A DNA stretch of 64,000 nucleotides from contig NW_006768807.1 of the NCBI RefSeq assembly GCF_000204055.1, positions 293,326 through 357,325 on the forward strand, read 5' to 3'. Below are positions 32,320 to 43,443 of the stretch, one piece after another. A program made the translations under genes and the position numbers. The notes under the pieces are model-generated. The model had not been told where the DNA came from, ran no database searches, and saw only the letters and a program-made list of their open reading frames with translations. The DNA comes from Melampsora larici-populina 98AG31. Taxonomy: Eukaryota > Basidiomycota > Pucciniomycetes > Pucciniales > Melampsoraceae. Numbering within the stretch: the stretch's first letter is position 1; every line of letters starts with the position of its first letter.

Positions 32320-33623
32320 GCCAAAATGGGGTCCAGAAAGGTGGCCAAAGTGTGGTTTGAATTTCACATGATTTGGATGTATGAAGTGTCCACGAGAGGT
32401 TCAGCATCTCGTTCAGTACCTGGCAGCGGTAATCATCTGGCACCACCGACATCTGTAGTCACCAACTATAGATTTATTCCAACTTACTAAGAACCAAAAA
32501 CCCAGTTTCTAGGATAGATATCTGACAAATCCTTAGAAACTTACATTCAGTAAGTCTCATTCAAACTAGTTTACTACCCAAGTAATACTCAGTCTGACAC
32601 CACCCTTGGTGGGCTGAAGACAGTGCAGTGATTTGGTAGTTTTAGGGCAAAAGTCGTGTTTTCTCATATTTTTATTATATTATTTCAATTTGATTATGAA
32701 TCATACTTGAATAATCATCAATTATTTACATTAAAGTTATTCACTTTGAATCATAAGATCATAATCAGAAAGAAGAAAGAGACAAAAACTCATAAAAAAT
32801 AAACAATGCAGGTATATTAGATGGAAAATGGGTTTTAGGTCATTATTAATTGATTTGAAGGTTCACAAAGGCTTTATTATGAAAGATAATGATCAAATTA
32901 TTCATCAATAACTTTGATCATGAGTATTGATAAGGGAGGAGTGAAGTTATTCAAGAAAGAGGGAATTTTGAGGATGATAAACTACTACGGGATTAAGACA
33001 TATGTAATGATGTCATTAAGGGATTTATTGGTTGCCAAGAGTTTTATAATGGTTTTCAAAGTTATTCTTATTACTTGATTGTTCAACAGTGATCTTATGA
33101 TGTAGACCAAATCAATATTAGACATCAAAAGAGGTGAAAAGGGGTGAAAATCATCAAAAATGATTTAAACTTTGTGCTTTGACTTCTATTTCTTGTACTG
33201 ACTTCATCAAGGCTTTGTATACTTGAAGTCAACTGTCAATTCTTAATGATAGATGTTGCAATATGTTAGGAGTGAGACAGAGATGGCTCAAGAGTTGACA
33301 AGAGAAAGGCCATCCAACTACTATGATAAGATTGCAACATAGAGATTGTACATAAAATCTCAGATGGGAGAAATCTAGTACACAAAAGCTGACTTAGTAT
33401 AAGCATGTCTAAGTAGTAGCATAAGCTCAAATTGGCTCATAACACCAATAAACTGGAACTTTCTCTAAGGAATCATGTTAATCACCTTTGTCATGTTGTT
33501 AGTAAATTAAAAAAATCATGTAACACTTGATGTTTGTGAGATTGATTGAAGGAGGAAAACTTTTATGATTGAAGCAAGTGACAAAGTTTGAGGAGCAAAA
33601 AGGTTGGTAGAGGGAATGGTGGA
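32320..33623. other. Intergenic, AT-rich
   Basis: 1.3 kb between the hAT element and the outer Ngaro element. AT-rich, with no ORF showing protein features and no recognised repeat. Confidence 0.5.
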
Positions 33624-33850
33624 TAGACGGAACCACCATAACACAGGTGGTTCCCATGTCCATGACAGACCTGCTAAAACCTGTGAAAGGTGGGCAGCGA
33701 TTTTTCGCACGGACAGAGTTTTACCACTCGAGGGAAAACTCTATTTACCTCACCATGCGAAAACATCTCTCGCCACACCGATCACAAGTGTCAGCAAGCT
33801 ATCATACAACACCACCTCATCTATATAGGTGGTTCTTAGGTTTTTCTCAC
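33624..33850 (+). repeat. Split direct repeat A1 of the outer Ngaro
   Basis: 227 bp, matching A2 at 46314-46540 with about four substitutions. The left end has AACCACC...GGTGGTT and the right end ACCACC...GGTGGT, so each end can fold into a small hairpin. A TATA-like CTATATAGG lies near the right end, about 40 nt before the gag ATG, and could drive the element. Confidence 0.88.
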
Positions 33851-33868
33851 GATAACAAGCTAATATCA

Positions 33869-36077
33869 ATGGATAGCGCGATGAAAGAAGCCGCTCAACG
33901 AGCAGCCCAACTCACGATGACCAGATCACAATCGGTGGCTCTTGGACAACAGCCGGGCCCCCCTCTGGACCCGCCAAGACGCAACACAAATTGCTCCATC
34001 ATCGAAGATGTTGACGGAGAACCCATACTCAACGATGAACTCGAAGGTTTAATTGACGACGCTGCCGAAATTTTGCAAGGCCCATTACTTGCTTCAGAAG
34101 ACGACGACGAAACTTCCTGGGCCCCTCCAGAAAAGGGGAAGGGAAAAGCGGTAGACAACACAAGCCCCACCCCTTCACGGACAAGCTCATCAACAAGTAG
34201 ATTAGCCCCTGGTAAGTTTCAACTTCTATAGCCCCAAATTCCTAAATTTCCCGGTTATCCCCCAAGTCCAGATTACCTCACCCGGCGAATCACCTCGAAC
34301 CCCAAAATCACCAATGCTGAAAGATGGGGGGCTAAAGGCCCATGATCCCAGTCGAGAGCGGCCCAGGAGCTCACTAAGTGGGGGGCAGATCGCCGTGATA
34401 ATAATGAGACTCCAAGAACCCTATAGGGGGGAGGCGATCGCGTCTTAGCAAGATACCCAGTAGCGGGCAAGACAAAGCGATGAATCTAACGAACCCTTTG
34501 ATCTACGTACAGTAGTAAACCATTCGGAATCCCTCAACGATAGAGTGGACAGGCTATGTGATGAAGGCCGCCTCGCCGAAGCCTCGGCGCTCCTCAGGTA
34601 CATCAACGGCTCCTCAACAGGGAGCTACCTAGACGACAGCGGCACCAGGATCCCAGTGGCCAGCGGGAGCGGCCTTGCCAGGTCAAGACCGTACCAACTG
34701 GTGGAGGAGGAGCTATTGTCAGCAACTGAAGACCACGAACCTCTCTCAAAACGTTGTCGACTAGAGATCCCACCTCGGACCTCCCTAGGCCACACCTTGC
34801 CGCCTCAGCACAAATATCGCCCTCAGGCCGTCCATCAGACCCAGGTGTCATCTCCCCCTCACCACACATCCATCGCTCTGAGTACTCACAACCTCCAACA
34901 AGCGCCACACCCAGGCCAGATGTCAAATAACGGTTTTCGTATGGAAGTGTCGAGGGGGACACAGATGGAACAGAACACACCACTCTCTCAAGGAGCTCCC
35001 ACTACCTCGACCTCTCGACCCCTGTCAGACCAAGAGGAAGAGGAGCAGGTCAAGCTATTACTTGCTTCGAAGAGAGGTCGACTTGTACTGCGTAACGGTG
35101 ACGTGGTCGAGAATGGACGGCTTCTGGTCGCCGACACCACAGAAGAAATGGAGAAAGGCCTAAATCAGCTTTCCCCGGTCCTGACTCATTGGTTGAGGAC
35201 TTTCAAATCTTACATACCTCTCACGGTATTCAACAAAGTCTTCTTGGTCGACGATCAAACGGAGTGGAGCCGCCGGAAGGCACCAACCGAGTCTCGTATC
35301 AAAGACGGGAACGCATCAGTCCGGGTATACGGGGGCCACCCCCCACCAGAAGAGATGCTCATGCAGTTCGAAGACTGGATCGACTGCATGTCCCTGTTCA
35401 TCAAATACGTCGCAGCCGAAGGCTGGGAGACCCTAACGGAACGATTCGAAGGCCATCGGAAAGTGGTGATGTCGCTGAGAGACGACTACAGTTGGATGAT
35501 AGCACTCCGTTACTGCAGGCGGATCAGACAGGGTGTAATGCGAGAAACCATCAACAGTCGAATCCGTAATTTCAGTGCGCTTCAGACAGCTATATTCGAA
35601 GAAGCGAAGATAACGGCAGATGCTCAACAGGAACGCGGTTACCGAACAAACCCCTACGCTGCAGGGGGCCCCTTAGCACACATGAACCCCCTCAGCGGAC
35701 TTCCACAGTCAACCTCGACTCCAGCCTCATCTTCAACCAAGAAGTCATCCTACAAGCCGGCCACGACAAGATCAACGCGGCCAGCGACGACATTAACCGC
35801 GTCCGACACAAGAGGAGCTTGGATCCCATCTCACGTATGGAGAACAATGTTTAAAGAGGAGAAGGTTGCGGCGTCTGGAAGAAGTCAGAGCGGTATCGGA
35901 AGACATAGAGAAGAGGAAAGGAGAAGCACTTACAGAGAACGCGATAGAGAACCCTACTACGAGCGTAGCAGCGGACGTGATCGATATGGAAGAGCAGACC
36001 GTAGCGCCGAGCGCAGACGTAGCAGATCCAGGAGTCGAAGCCCGAGGGGCGGTAAAGGCAAGGGTCGGAAATCGTAA
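33869..36077 (+). CDS. Gag-like protein of outer Ngaro (2 exons, 635 aa)
   Basis: Exon 1 is 33869-34211 and exon 2 is 34513-36077; the intron (GTAAGT...TACAG, 301 nt) is phase 1 and joins 'RLAPV' to 'VNHSESLNDRVDRLC'. The middle part has a conserved block also present in the nested element's gag: 'LRTFKSYIPLTVFNKVF', 'ALRYCRRIRQGVMRETI' and 'ERGYRTNPYAAGGP'. The C-terminus is Arg/Ser-rich ('RSRSRSRSPRGGKGKG'), suited to nucleic-acid binding. No zinc knuckle is seen. The role is inferred from its position before RT and its basic tail, as in other DIRS/Ngaro elements. The frame is intact. Confidence 0.75.
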
Positions 36078-36301
36078 GCCTAGTTATTGAATGAAATGAA
36101 TTGTAGAGCTCGTCATCAAAGACAAAGCAGCCAGAAAACCATTATATGACATCCAAGAGGGAACGTGACCCCTGAGTGAGATTGTGAGACTTACAATGAC
36201 CCACGCCCCCCCCTTCTTTCCTTTTCGCCCATACACAAACTCCCAGACCATCGTCGAAGCCGAGTCCTCTAAAAAGACCAGCCGAGCCAAGTAGATGGCC
36301 T

Positions 36302-36704
36302 ATGGCAGCCACATGTGAAATGAATCTACCTGTGTGGAAACGAGAGCTGGCTAAAGCAGGCCTTCTGGCATCGCATAGACACATTTTGTCAGGCTTGAGG
36401 TCCGGATTCAATCAAGGGATTAGAAATGCAAACGTACCAGGCATGAGATTCTTCTGCCCCCCAAATCACTCGTCGGCCCTGGCAGCAAAAGAAAAGATCC
36501 TTGAAAACTTCGCCACAGAACTGAAAGCCGGTAGGATGGCCGGACCCTTCTCTAAAGAAGAAGTCTATCGCAAGTTCGGGTTCTTCCGTACAAGCCCTAT
36601 AGGTGCTGTGGTGAACGGTAACGGATCGACAAGGCCGATAAACAATCTCTCTTTCCCGCGAAACGACAAAACCAAAAAGTCAGTAAACGCAGACGTCGAC
36701 AAGT
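36302..36704 (+). pseudogene. Reverse transcriptase N-terminal fragment of outer Ngaro
   Basis: Encodes the start of the DIRS/Ngaro-type RT: 'PVWKRELAKAGLLASHRHI', 'FFCPPNHSSALAAKEKI' and 'RKFGFFRTSPIGAVVNGNGS'. The frame breaks at 36704, where the nested element begins. The same frame resumes at 43444, so this and the next fragment were one gene. Its start is uncertain because the frame is open for some codons upstream of the ATG at 36302. Confidence 0.85.
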
Positions 36705-37377
36705 CCACTCTTTTAGTGTCATTTCTAGTTTGAAGTTATCTAAGGTATTTCCTTTGTTTAATTTATCTCTTGGGTTATTTCCAAGAGCATATTAAACCTA
36801 CCCTGCTTTACCTTGCCAAGTCTGGTGAGGTTAAAGCATTACGGGGGAGGCCGAGTTCCGCCCTTGGTTTGGTTTCTCGGAACCAACTTCCAAGCGCGGT
36901 TGGTCTGCAGCCTGGGTCGGTGGGTGGGTTTATTTGTAGGGAGGGTGGGAGGTATTTTAAATTTCTTTTGATTTTTATAACTTCAGTGAGCTAGAATTGA
37001 GCACTAATGATTGTGTATAAGGTGAGTGATTTGAAGTGAGTTGTGTTTGAAGGGAGAATTCCAAATTCTCCCTTTGATGTTTCCCTCGTATGTAAGATGT
37101 CACACTTCAACCACTCCTGTCACAAGAGTGGACATTTACACCAATGCGTTCCTGGTGGTGTTTACTATCCACTCTTTTAGTGTCATTTCTAGTTTGAAGT
37201 TATCTAAGGTATTTCCTTTGTTTAATTTATCTCTTGGGTTATTTCCAAGAGCATATTAAACCTACCCTGCTTTACCTTGCCAAGTCTGGTGAGGTTAAAG
37301 CATTACGGGGGAGGCCGAGTTCCGCCCTTGGTTTGGTTTCTCGGAACCAACTTCCAAGCGCGGTTGGTCTGCAGCCT
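36705..37377. repeat. B2-A2-B1 repeat block of inner Ngaro
   Basis: Order on the + strand: B2 (36705-36913), a 40-bp G/T-rich spacer, A2 (36954-37168), B1 (37169-37377). The two B copies are indistinguishable by eye. The A copy matches 43229-43443 at the other end. B contains inverted GGTTTGG/CCAACTTCC-type stretches but no ORF of note. Confidence 0.9.
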
Positions 37378-37656
37378 CCTCCCCGCCCACCCTCCTTTGG
37401 GTTAGTTGGGTTGTCCAACGCTCCCTATTCCAAGGAAACCGGTTTAAGACAAATCCGTCCTTGGCCTGGAGGACAACCCCCTCTACGGGTTTGCACTTTG
37501 TTTATGTCTTTCCAACTCCATTCGTTCCTCAAGGTGGGGAACGTTTGGTCAGTGCGAGTCTTAACTTAGATTGTACGTGTGGGTCTCAACTTTGAATGTT
37601 GTGAATTACTTTCCAACTTCGAGTTTTGTTAATTACTTTTTAATTTAAAACATTGT

Positions 37657-38730
37657 TTATGCTCTATCGTATCTGATGGCATCTAAAAATATTTTTGTTT
37701 CTTCCACTTCGCTTTTGGTGAACACTTTCACATACCGCTTGTAGGAGAGTGATTTCCACCTCCCTGCCTTCATCAAGGTCTTCTCGCTTGTTCCAAGGTT
37801 AGCTCGTATCGAAGCTCCACCCACTCTAAAGGAGTGGCCTGTCCAGTTACCCAGTTTAGCATCTCCCCACACTTCACTCAAGACTTTAAGAAACTTCTCC
37901 TTTCTTAGTAAACCTTCCTTTGTTTGGAACAAAAAACTTTCTCGATCTTTTTCTCCGTTCATGTCCATTACCCGTCTTACAGCCGCCACTGGATCTAGTA
38001 CAGACGGTTGTTCCTGTAAGTGAATTATCTGAATTTCGTTCGGTAATGCTGTCTTGCCTTTCTTTAAATGTAATTTGACCTATTTTCCTTTCTTGGATTC
38101 ACCAAACTCAACGTTTCTTCTCAATAATGCTCCTGCTTCTTTTGTCTTCCTGAAGATCTCTCCTAACCTCATTAATCCCCAGAAAGCTATCAAGGCGATT
38201 GCTGCAATGAATTCGTGTTCTTCTGATCTTCCGATGCATCTATCGAGTAATTCTAGAAGTTGTTGTACTTTCACTGGTTTCTTTTCTACTACTAGTAAGA
38301 TTCCTTCCTCTTCCTTTCTCGTAGCTCGTAATAGGATCTTGATTATGCTCTCGTCTACTTCAACTTTCTTGACATGTTTCACTAAGTGCCACGCCTGTAT
38401 CCCATCTATGTATTTATCGATTGTTTTTGACGCTATCTTGTTTTTTGGTGGACCAGCTATCTTCACTCCCGATTCACCTGCCCAAGCGATAAAGTTATAC
38501 AGGTCTGTTTCTGAAATTTTTTCATTTTCATCAAAGTTTCTTCCGGTCGATTCTACATAAGTGATGTATTTCGATAACCCAGACGAGTAGCCTTTTAGTG
38601 TAGACTTAGCCCATCCGCTTGCCGCCATATGAGCTCCCGATAAGCTTGTTTCTTTTGCTGCTCTCTCGAAATGGCCTGGTAAGTCTTGATCTTTATTTCT
38701 TTTGTTAGTTGGTTGTCTGTATGGTGGCAT
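37657..38730 (-). pseudogene. Tyrosine recombinase of inner Ngaro (one stop)
   Basis: ATG at 38730, end at 37657, one in-frame TAG at 38080-38082 where the outer copy has Tyr-Val-Lys. N-terminal SAM-like part: 'GWAKSTLKGYSSGLSKYI'. Catalytic motifs present: Arg in 'AFWGLMRLGEI', His and Arg in 'GHSFRVGGASIR', and the nucleophile Tyr in 'SLSYKRYVKVF'. Tyrosine recombinases of this class insert a circular cDNA by site-specific strand exchange. Apart from the stop, all key residues are intact. Confidence 0.87.
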
Positions 38731-39122
38731 CTTGCTTTAGGTAACTGATGAAATCGTTTTTATTTCTAACGTTGTGACTGTTGGTTATTGTTATTGTGTT
38801 TTAGCTTATCAGTCGTCTGCCTTCGGATTTCTCTCAGGTTCAAATCCTTTTGTCAACGAGTTTTCCGGCTCGACTAGTTTTCCGACTTCTAGTATATGTA
38901 TTAAGAATCTCACGAGGTTCATACCTTTCTTTCCGCTATTGAACGGATTGACGATTCTCACGATCTGACGATCACGTCTTTCCTTACTCTTTCATCTCAT
39001 GTTCTCCTCAAGGATTCCTTCTCACCTCACTATTTCTCGTCGTCTCTCAGGTACACTACTTGTGGGTATTTTGGTTAAGCTTTGTGCTTACATTTTATTT
39101 CAACTTCTGTTTAGTCTTCCTA

Positions 39123-40787
39123 TTAAGTCTGTTCTAAGAATTCTTTTAAGTCTTCTGGTAAGTTGATTCTCAACATGTTAATTCTCTTTTTCGTTGAATC
39201 TAATCCACGTGATAATGCGTCTGCTGCGTTATCAGCTGATCTTACCCTTTTAGCTTCTATCGCGCTATTACTTTGCAGCAGGTCTTTTTGGAGTTTTTTC
39301 CATTCTCGATTAACCAGAGGGTCTCTTGATTTCCCGTTGTTTATGGCGCCTTCTGATACCGTGTTATCGGTCAAAGCTAAGTAAGTCTTTCCCTTTACGT
39401 CTTCTAAATTTCCTAGCATTTGCCAACCTAATCTGATCGCTACAGTTTCAGCCCATGCGATTCCTCGCCTTGTTCCATCGTTTTCTACTCTATCCCAGTC
39501 TTTTTTCAATTTAAATCTTGCCCAGTATCTCCCTATTATGATACCTAAACCGTAGGAGGTCGATGCATCACCGACCCATCCAACTGTTCGAACATCTGGT
39601 CTCGGGATTACTCTCATTGGTTCGGCTAGTGTAAGTGTTTCTTTCCATGTTTCAATATCTTCTCTTACTTCCTCTGGTACGTCTCTTAATGCATACTTAT
39701 GTTTCCATTCTTTCATCCATCTGTAGATCGCCGAACAATATACCCTCATTTGAGGAAATACGTATGCACAATGATTCAATCTTCCTACTAAAATTTCGGT
39801 TTCTTTAAAGGATTGTCTACCTTCTTTTAAGTATTCTTCTATTTGTTGTAATCTTTCTTCTAATTTCTCTTTTGGTAATTGAACAGTTTTCTTTTCTCCA
39901 TCCCATATGAAACCTAGGTATCTTTGAACGTAAGTAAATTCTTTCCATTTTTTCTCATTTGTAACTACTCCCATTTCCGTGCTTAAATTGACTATGTCTA
40001 TCATTTTCCCTGCCTCTAGGTCTTCTTCTGGTTTTGCAAATAGTGTATCATCTACCCATCGAAAACCTGCCAGAAGGTTAAACCTCTTCACCATCAATTC
40101 TTTCCAAGTATCAGCTGCCCAACCGAAGGTTCCGCATCCCGCTACTCCGCCAAATTGGACTCTAGTATCTAATAGTACGTTTCCGTTAAAATCCAAAACC
40201 ATTAAAAACCTCCACTGATTTTCTGCTACTGGAATTTGTCGGTAGGCTTTCGCCCAATCGAAAATTCCTAGTAACAACTTTCCTCAATACGAAGTTATGA
40301 AGTAAGCTACCTTTTTGAAATCATCCCATGAAGTTTCAAACTCTTTCTTATCTACCCCTTTATTTACTGATGCTATGTCTACTATATGTCTAGGATACGA
40401 CAAGTCACTTATTGCTCTGAAGGAGCCATCATTGTTTATTACTGCGCCTAGTGGATTTGTCCTAAAAAAACCTATTTTCTTATAGACTTCTTCTTTAGTC
40501 CATGGTCCGTACATCCGTCCTTCCGCTAGCTCTAATCTGAAATTTTCTTCTATTTTTTCTTTCGCTAACTTTGCGGATGCGTGATTCGGTGGGCAGTAGT
40601 ACCTTTCATTCGGTACGTATGCGTCTTTTATACCTTGTGTGAAACCCGTGGTGAACATCTTGATGATGTGTTTGTGTTTTGATAACAGACCCACTTTGAA
40701 TAGCTCTTTCTCCCACACTTCGAGTTTCATGTTATGCGACGGTCTTTTTGGCCAGACTTTTTGGGAATCTTGTTCTTCTGTACCCAT
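39123..40787 (-). pseudogene. Reverse transcriptase-RNase H of inner Ngaro (one stop)
   Basis: ATG at 40787 and stop at 39123, with one in-frame TGA at 40284-40286 between 'AYFITSY' and 'GKLLLGIFDWAKAYRQIP'. The RT active-site box is 'FRWVDDTLF' (W-V-D-D instead of the usual Y-x-D-D), as in the outer copy. The DIRS-type RNase H follows: 'GWVGDASTSYGLGIIIG', 'IAWAETVAIR', 'ALTDNTVSEGAI' and 'NAADALSRG' supply its acidic residues. 555 codons including the internal stop. It would copy element RNA into DNA. Confidence 0.88.
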
Positions 40788-41124
40788 TGGCGTCGGACTA
40801 GAACTTTGTATGTTTCTGTAGTAGTGACAGGACGATTCACAAGGTCAAATTCATATCTTACTCATGCATTACCTGTTCAATAATTTGATTGGCAAGAAAA
40901 GACGAAGATTTTCGGGGTTTCAAACAAAACGGGATTCAAATTAGGAAGGGATGGAGGGACGGGACTTTGGAGCTTTGGATTGAGCGGGATTCAAGTCAAA
41001 AGACACGGGACTTTGGAGCTTTGTAGTCAAGACTAAACCACGTGGGTTTGTACTTGGCTCATCCTTCCGGTATGTGGTTCATGTTCCTATCTAGGAATGC
41101 ATTTCGACTTCAAATCAATTTGGC

Positions 41125-43230
41125 TCACGATCTTTTCCAACTACCGCCTCCTCCACGTTTTCCGTATCGTTTCTCTGGACTACGACTTCTTTCTCTTCTT
41201 TTTCCTTCTCCCCACTTTGGTCCTCTGTTTTCCCGATTGTCTCTTTCTCTATAGTTGTCTCTTGGTGAATCTCGATAAGGCTCTCTGTAAGTTTCTCTGT
41301 TGAAATTTGATCCTTGACTTCGCCTCCAGTTTCCATTACCTCTGTAAGAACTCGTGCTTGCATGCCTGTTTACAGTTACTGTGTTAGGAGATTGGATCTG
41401 ATTTTGTTTGCCTGGTGGTTTCGGTTGGTTGGTGTACGGGCAGATCGTTGCTTTTGGACCGCCGACTGCGTAAGGGTTCGTTTTGTAAGACCTTTCATTA
41501 AAACTTTCGGCTTTTGTTTTTGCTTGTGTTAGAAGGTGATCTTGTAACTCTGCCCAATTCCCTAACGATCCATCAATTGTCTCTCTCATTACACCTTGGC
41601 GTACCAATCTACAATACCTCAGTGCCACCATCCAACCAAAATCTTTCCTAATTTGTTTAACAATCAACATATGGCTTTCGAACTTTTCTGCTACTGGCTC
41701 CCAGTCTACCGATCTTAAATGTACACAGAATAACTCCATACAATCACTCCAGGCTTCAAAGTTCATCGTTAACTCTTCTGTAGGTCCTTCTCCTCCATAC
41801 ATCCTCTTTTCTTTTTCAATTTTGTCTTCTGATTTTGGAGGTTGGAGTGACCAGGCTTTTTGATCTTTTAATAAGAATTCTTCATCGAAGACTGGTAACG
41901 GGATAAACGATTTCAAAGCTCTTAGTTTCGATGTTAAGTGTGGTGACAATGGCGTAAGTGATTCTGCCATTTTTGCATTTCCGTTTCTTAGGATTCTGCC
42001 GTTATGAATCATATCACCGTTTGTTAACGTCATCGATCCTTTCTTTGATGTCATCAAGGTTTTCGCTTTATTTGACTCCATTTCAGAACTACAGCCTTGG
42101 AACCAATCGTCTTTCTGTTCTTCGTTTACGGCTTCACCTTCTGCGTCTTGTCTTTCGCGCATTATAACGACACTTGGCGTTCGTCTAATCGTGTTAAGGT
42201 TGAGGTTGTTTGACAATCGATTTACATTGACTGAATCTTGTGATGATTCTTCGTCAAAAACGTATCTGCTGTCCTCTTTTGTCTTTCTGTTTTTGTTCTC
42301 CTCTCGATGTAGACGTTCTGTTAATCGTCTTGCGCCTTCGATGTCATCTCTATCTAGCGCTTCTTGGATCAATTCGACTAGCGTTTCACGTCTCGCTTCT
42401 ACAAATGGTGGATTCGATTTCCAAGTCAGTTTCCTTGTTTTATCTTGTCTTTTTGATATCGCGTAATTTGATGTATTTATCTATTGTTAGCCGATTTAGG
42501 CTGGACTCCTATTCTTAAGCCGGGTCAGGCTACGATGTCTATTGTAAGCCGACTCTTGGCTGGGTCCCTATTTTAAGCCGGGCCAGGCGTTGATATCTAT
42601 TGTAAGCCGACTCTTGGCTGGGCACCTATTTGTGGCCGGGCCAGGCATCTTCTATAGTCGTTCGGTTTGTTTCCACCTATAAAAAACGGACCAAATATAG
42701 AAGAGAAAAAAGAGAAAAGGAAAGAATGGAAAGAAAAAAGGAAAGGGTATTATAGAATAAAAGGGTATGTAAAAGATTGAGAAGTATGAAAAGGGGAAAG
42801 TATGGAAGGGGAAAGTATGGAAGGAAATTATATGAAAGAAAGGAAGGAAGATGAAAGGGAATATGCAAAAATGTCATTTTAATTAGGTCAGTTCCTTACC
42901 ATTTTTTAATCGTTCGTTTTCAACTGTTTCGTTCGTTTGATTCTGTTGTTCTTCTTCCTCATTCAGATTTTGAATTCCTCCCCATTCTTCCGTTTCATCC
43001 TCTTCGTTTCTACTTGATACTCGATCTTCCTCTTCTCGTCTGTTTTCTTCTTCTTCATTTATTCTATCTTCTCTTTCTCCTCTTTGAGCTGTTTGACGTC
43101 CTCTTCCTATTTCTCTTCTCGGTGTTTGTAATCTTTCCAGTTGTGCTCCTGTCGCTGCTGCTTCAGCTCTTGTTAGTCTGCGTTGTACGTTTGTTGTTGC
43201 TTCATTGATTTGGTTTCGTAAATCTGCCAT
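41125..43230 (-). CDS. Gag-like protein of inner Ngaro (2 exons, 549 aa)
   Basis: Exon 1 is 43230-42900 (ATG just inside the A repeat edge), the intron is 42899-42444, and exon 2 is 42443-41125; the spliced frame is intact at 550 codons. The intron sits at the same phase (1, leftover G) and place as in the outer element's gag. Exon 1 is Glu/Arg/Gln-rich, like a coiled coil. Exon 2 has 'LRALKSFIPLPVFDEEF', 'ALRYCRLVRQGVMRETI', 'ERSYKTNPYAVGGP' and a basic 'RSRSPEKRYGKRGGGG' tail. The 456-nt intron contains a 58-bp tandem repeat. Splice sites are inferred from frame and consensus. Confidence 0.72.
42481..42655. repeat. 58-bp tandem repeat, three copies, inside the inner gag intron
   Basis: Copies start at 42481, 42539 and 42597, each beginning CTATTGT(T/A)AGCCG and containing GGCTGG...TAAGCCGGG(T/C)CAGGC. 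The outer copy is the most diverged. Next to it (42677-42877) lies a long purine-rich tract on the + strand, pyrimidine-rich on the coding strand. Confidence 0.8.
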
Positions 43231-43443
43231 TTTAAATTTCTTTTGATTTTTATAACTTCAGTGAGCTAGAATTGAGCACTAATGATTGTGTATAAGGTGA
43301 GTGATTTGAAGTGAGTTGTGTTTGAAGGGAGAATTCCAAATTCTCCCTTTGATGTTTCCCTCGTATGTAAGATGTCACACTTCAACCACTCCTGTCACAA
43401 GAGTGGACATTTACACCAATGCGTTCCTGGTGGTGTTTACTAT

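Larger units (their letters stand above)
36705..43443 (-). mobile_element. Inner (nested) Ngaro-type retrotransposon, opposite strand
   Basis: A 6739-bp element. On its own (-) strand it reads A1 (43443-43229), gag, RT-RNase H, tyrosine recombinase, B1 (37377-37169), A2 (37168-36954), B2 (36913-36705): the Ngaro split-repeat order. B1 and B2 (209 bp each) look identical by eye, as do the two ~215-bp A copies, so the insertion is young. It lies inside the RT gene of the outer element. Removing exactly this interval rejoins the outer RT codons in frame, with no target duplication. Its RT and recombinase each contain one premature stop, so this copy may have been mobilised in trans or mutated after insertion. 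Confidence 0.9.

Noticed and set aside
34603..34983. 126-aa - strand ORF in the outer gag
   Set aside because: Antisense shadow of gag exon 2.
36770..37569. Two identical 'MGYFQEH..' ORFs
   Set aside because: They are the two copies of the B repeat of the inner Ngaro, not genes.
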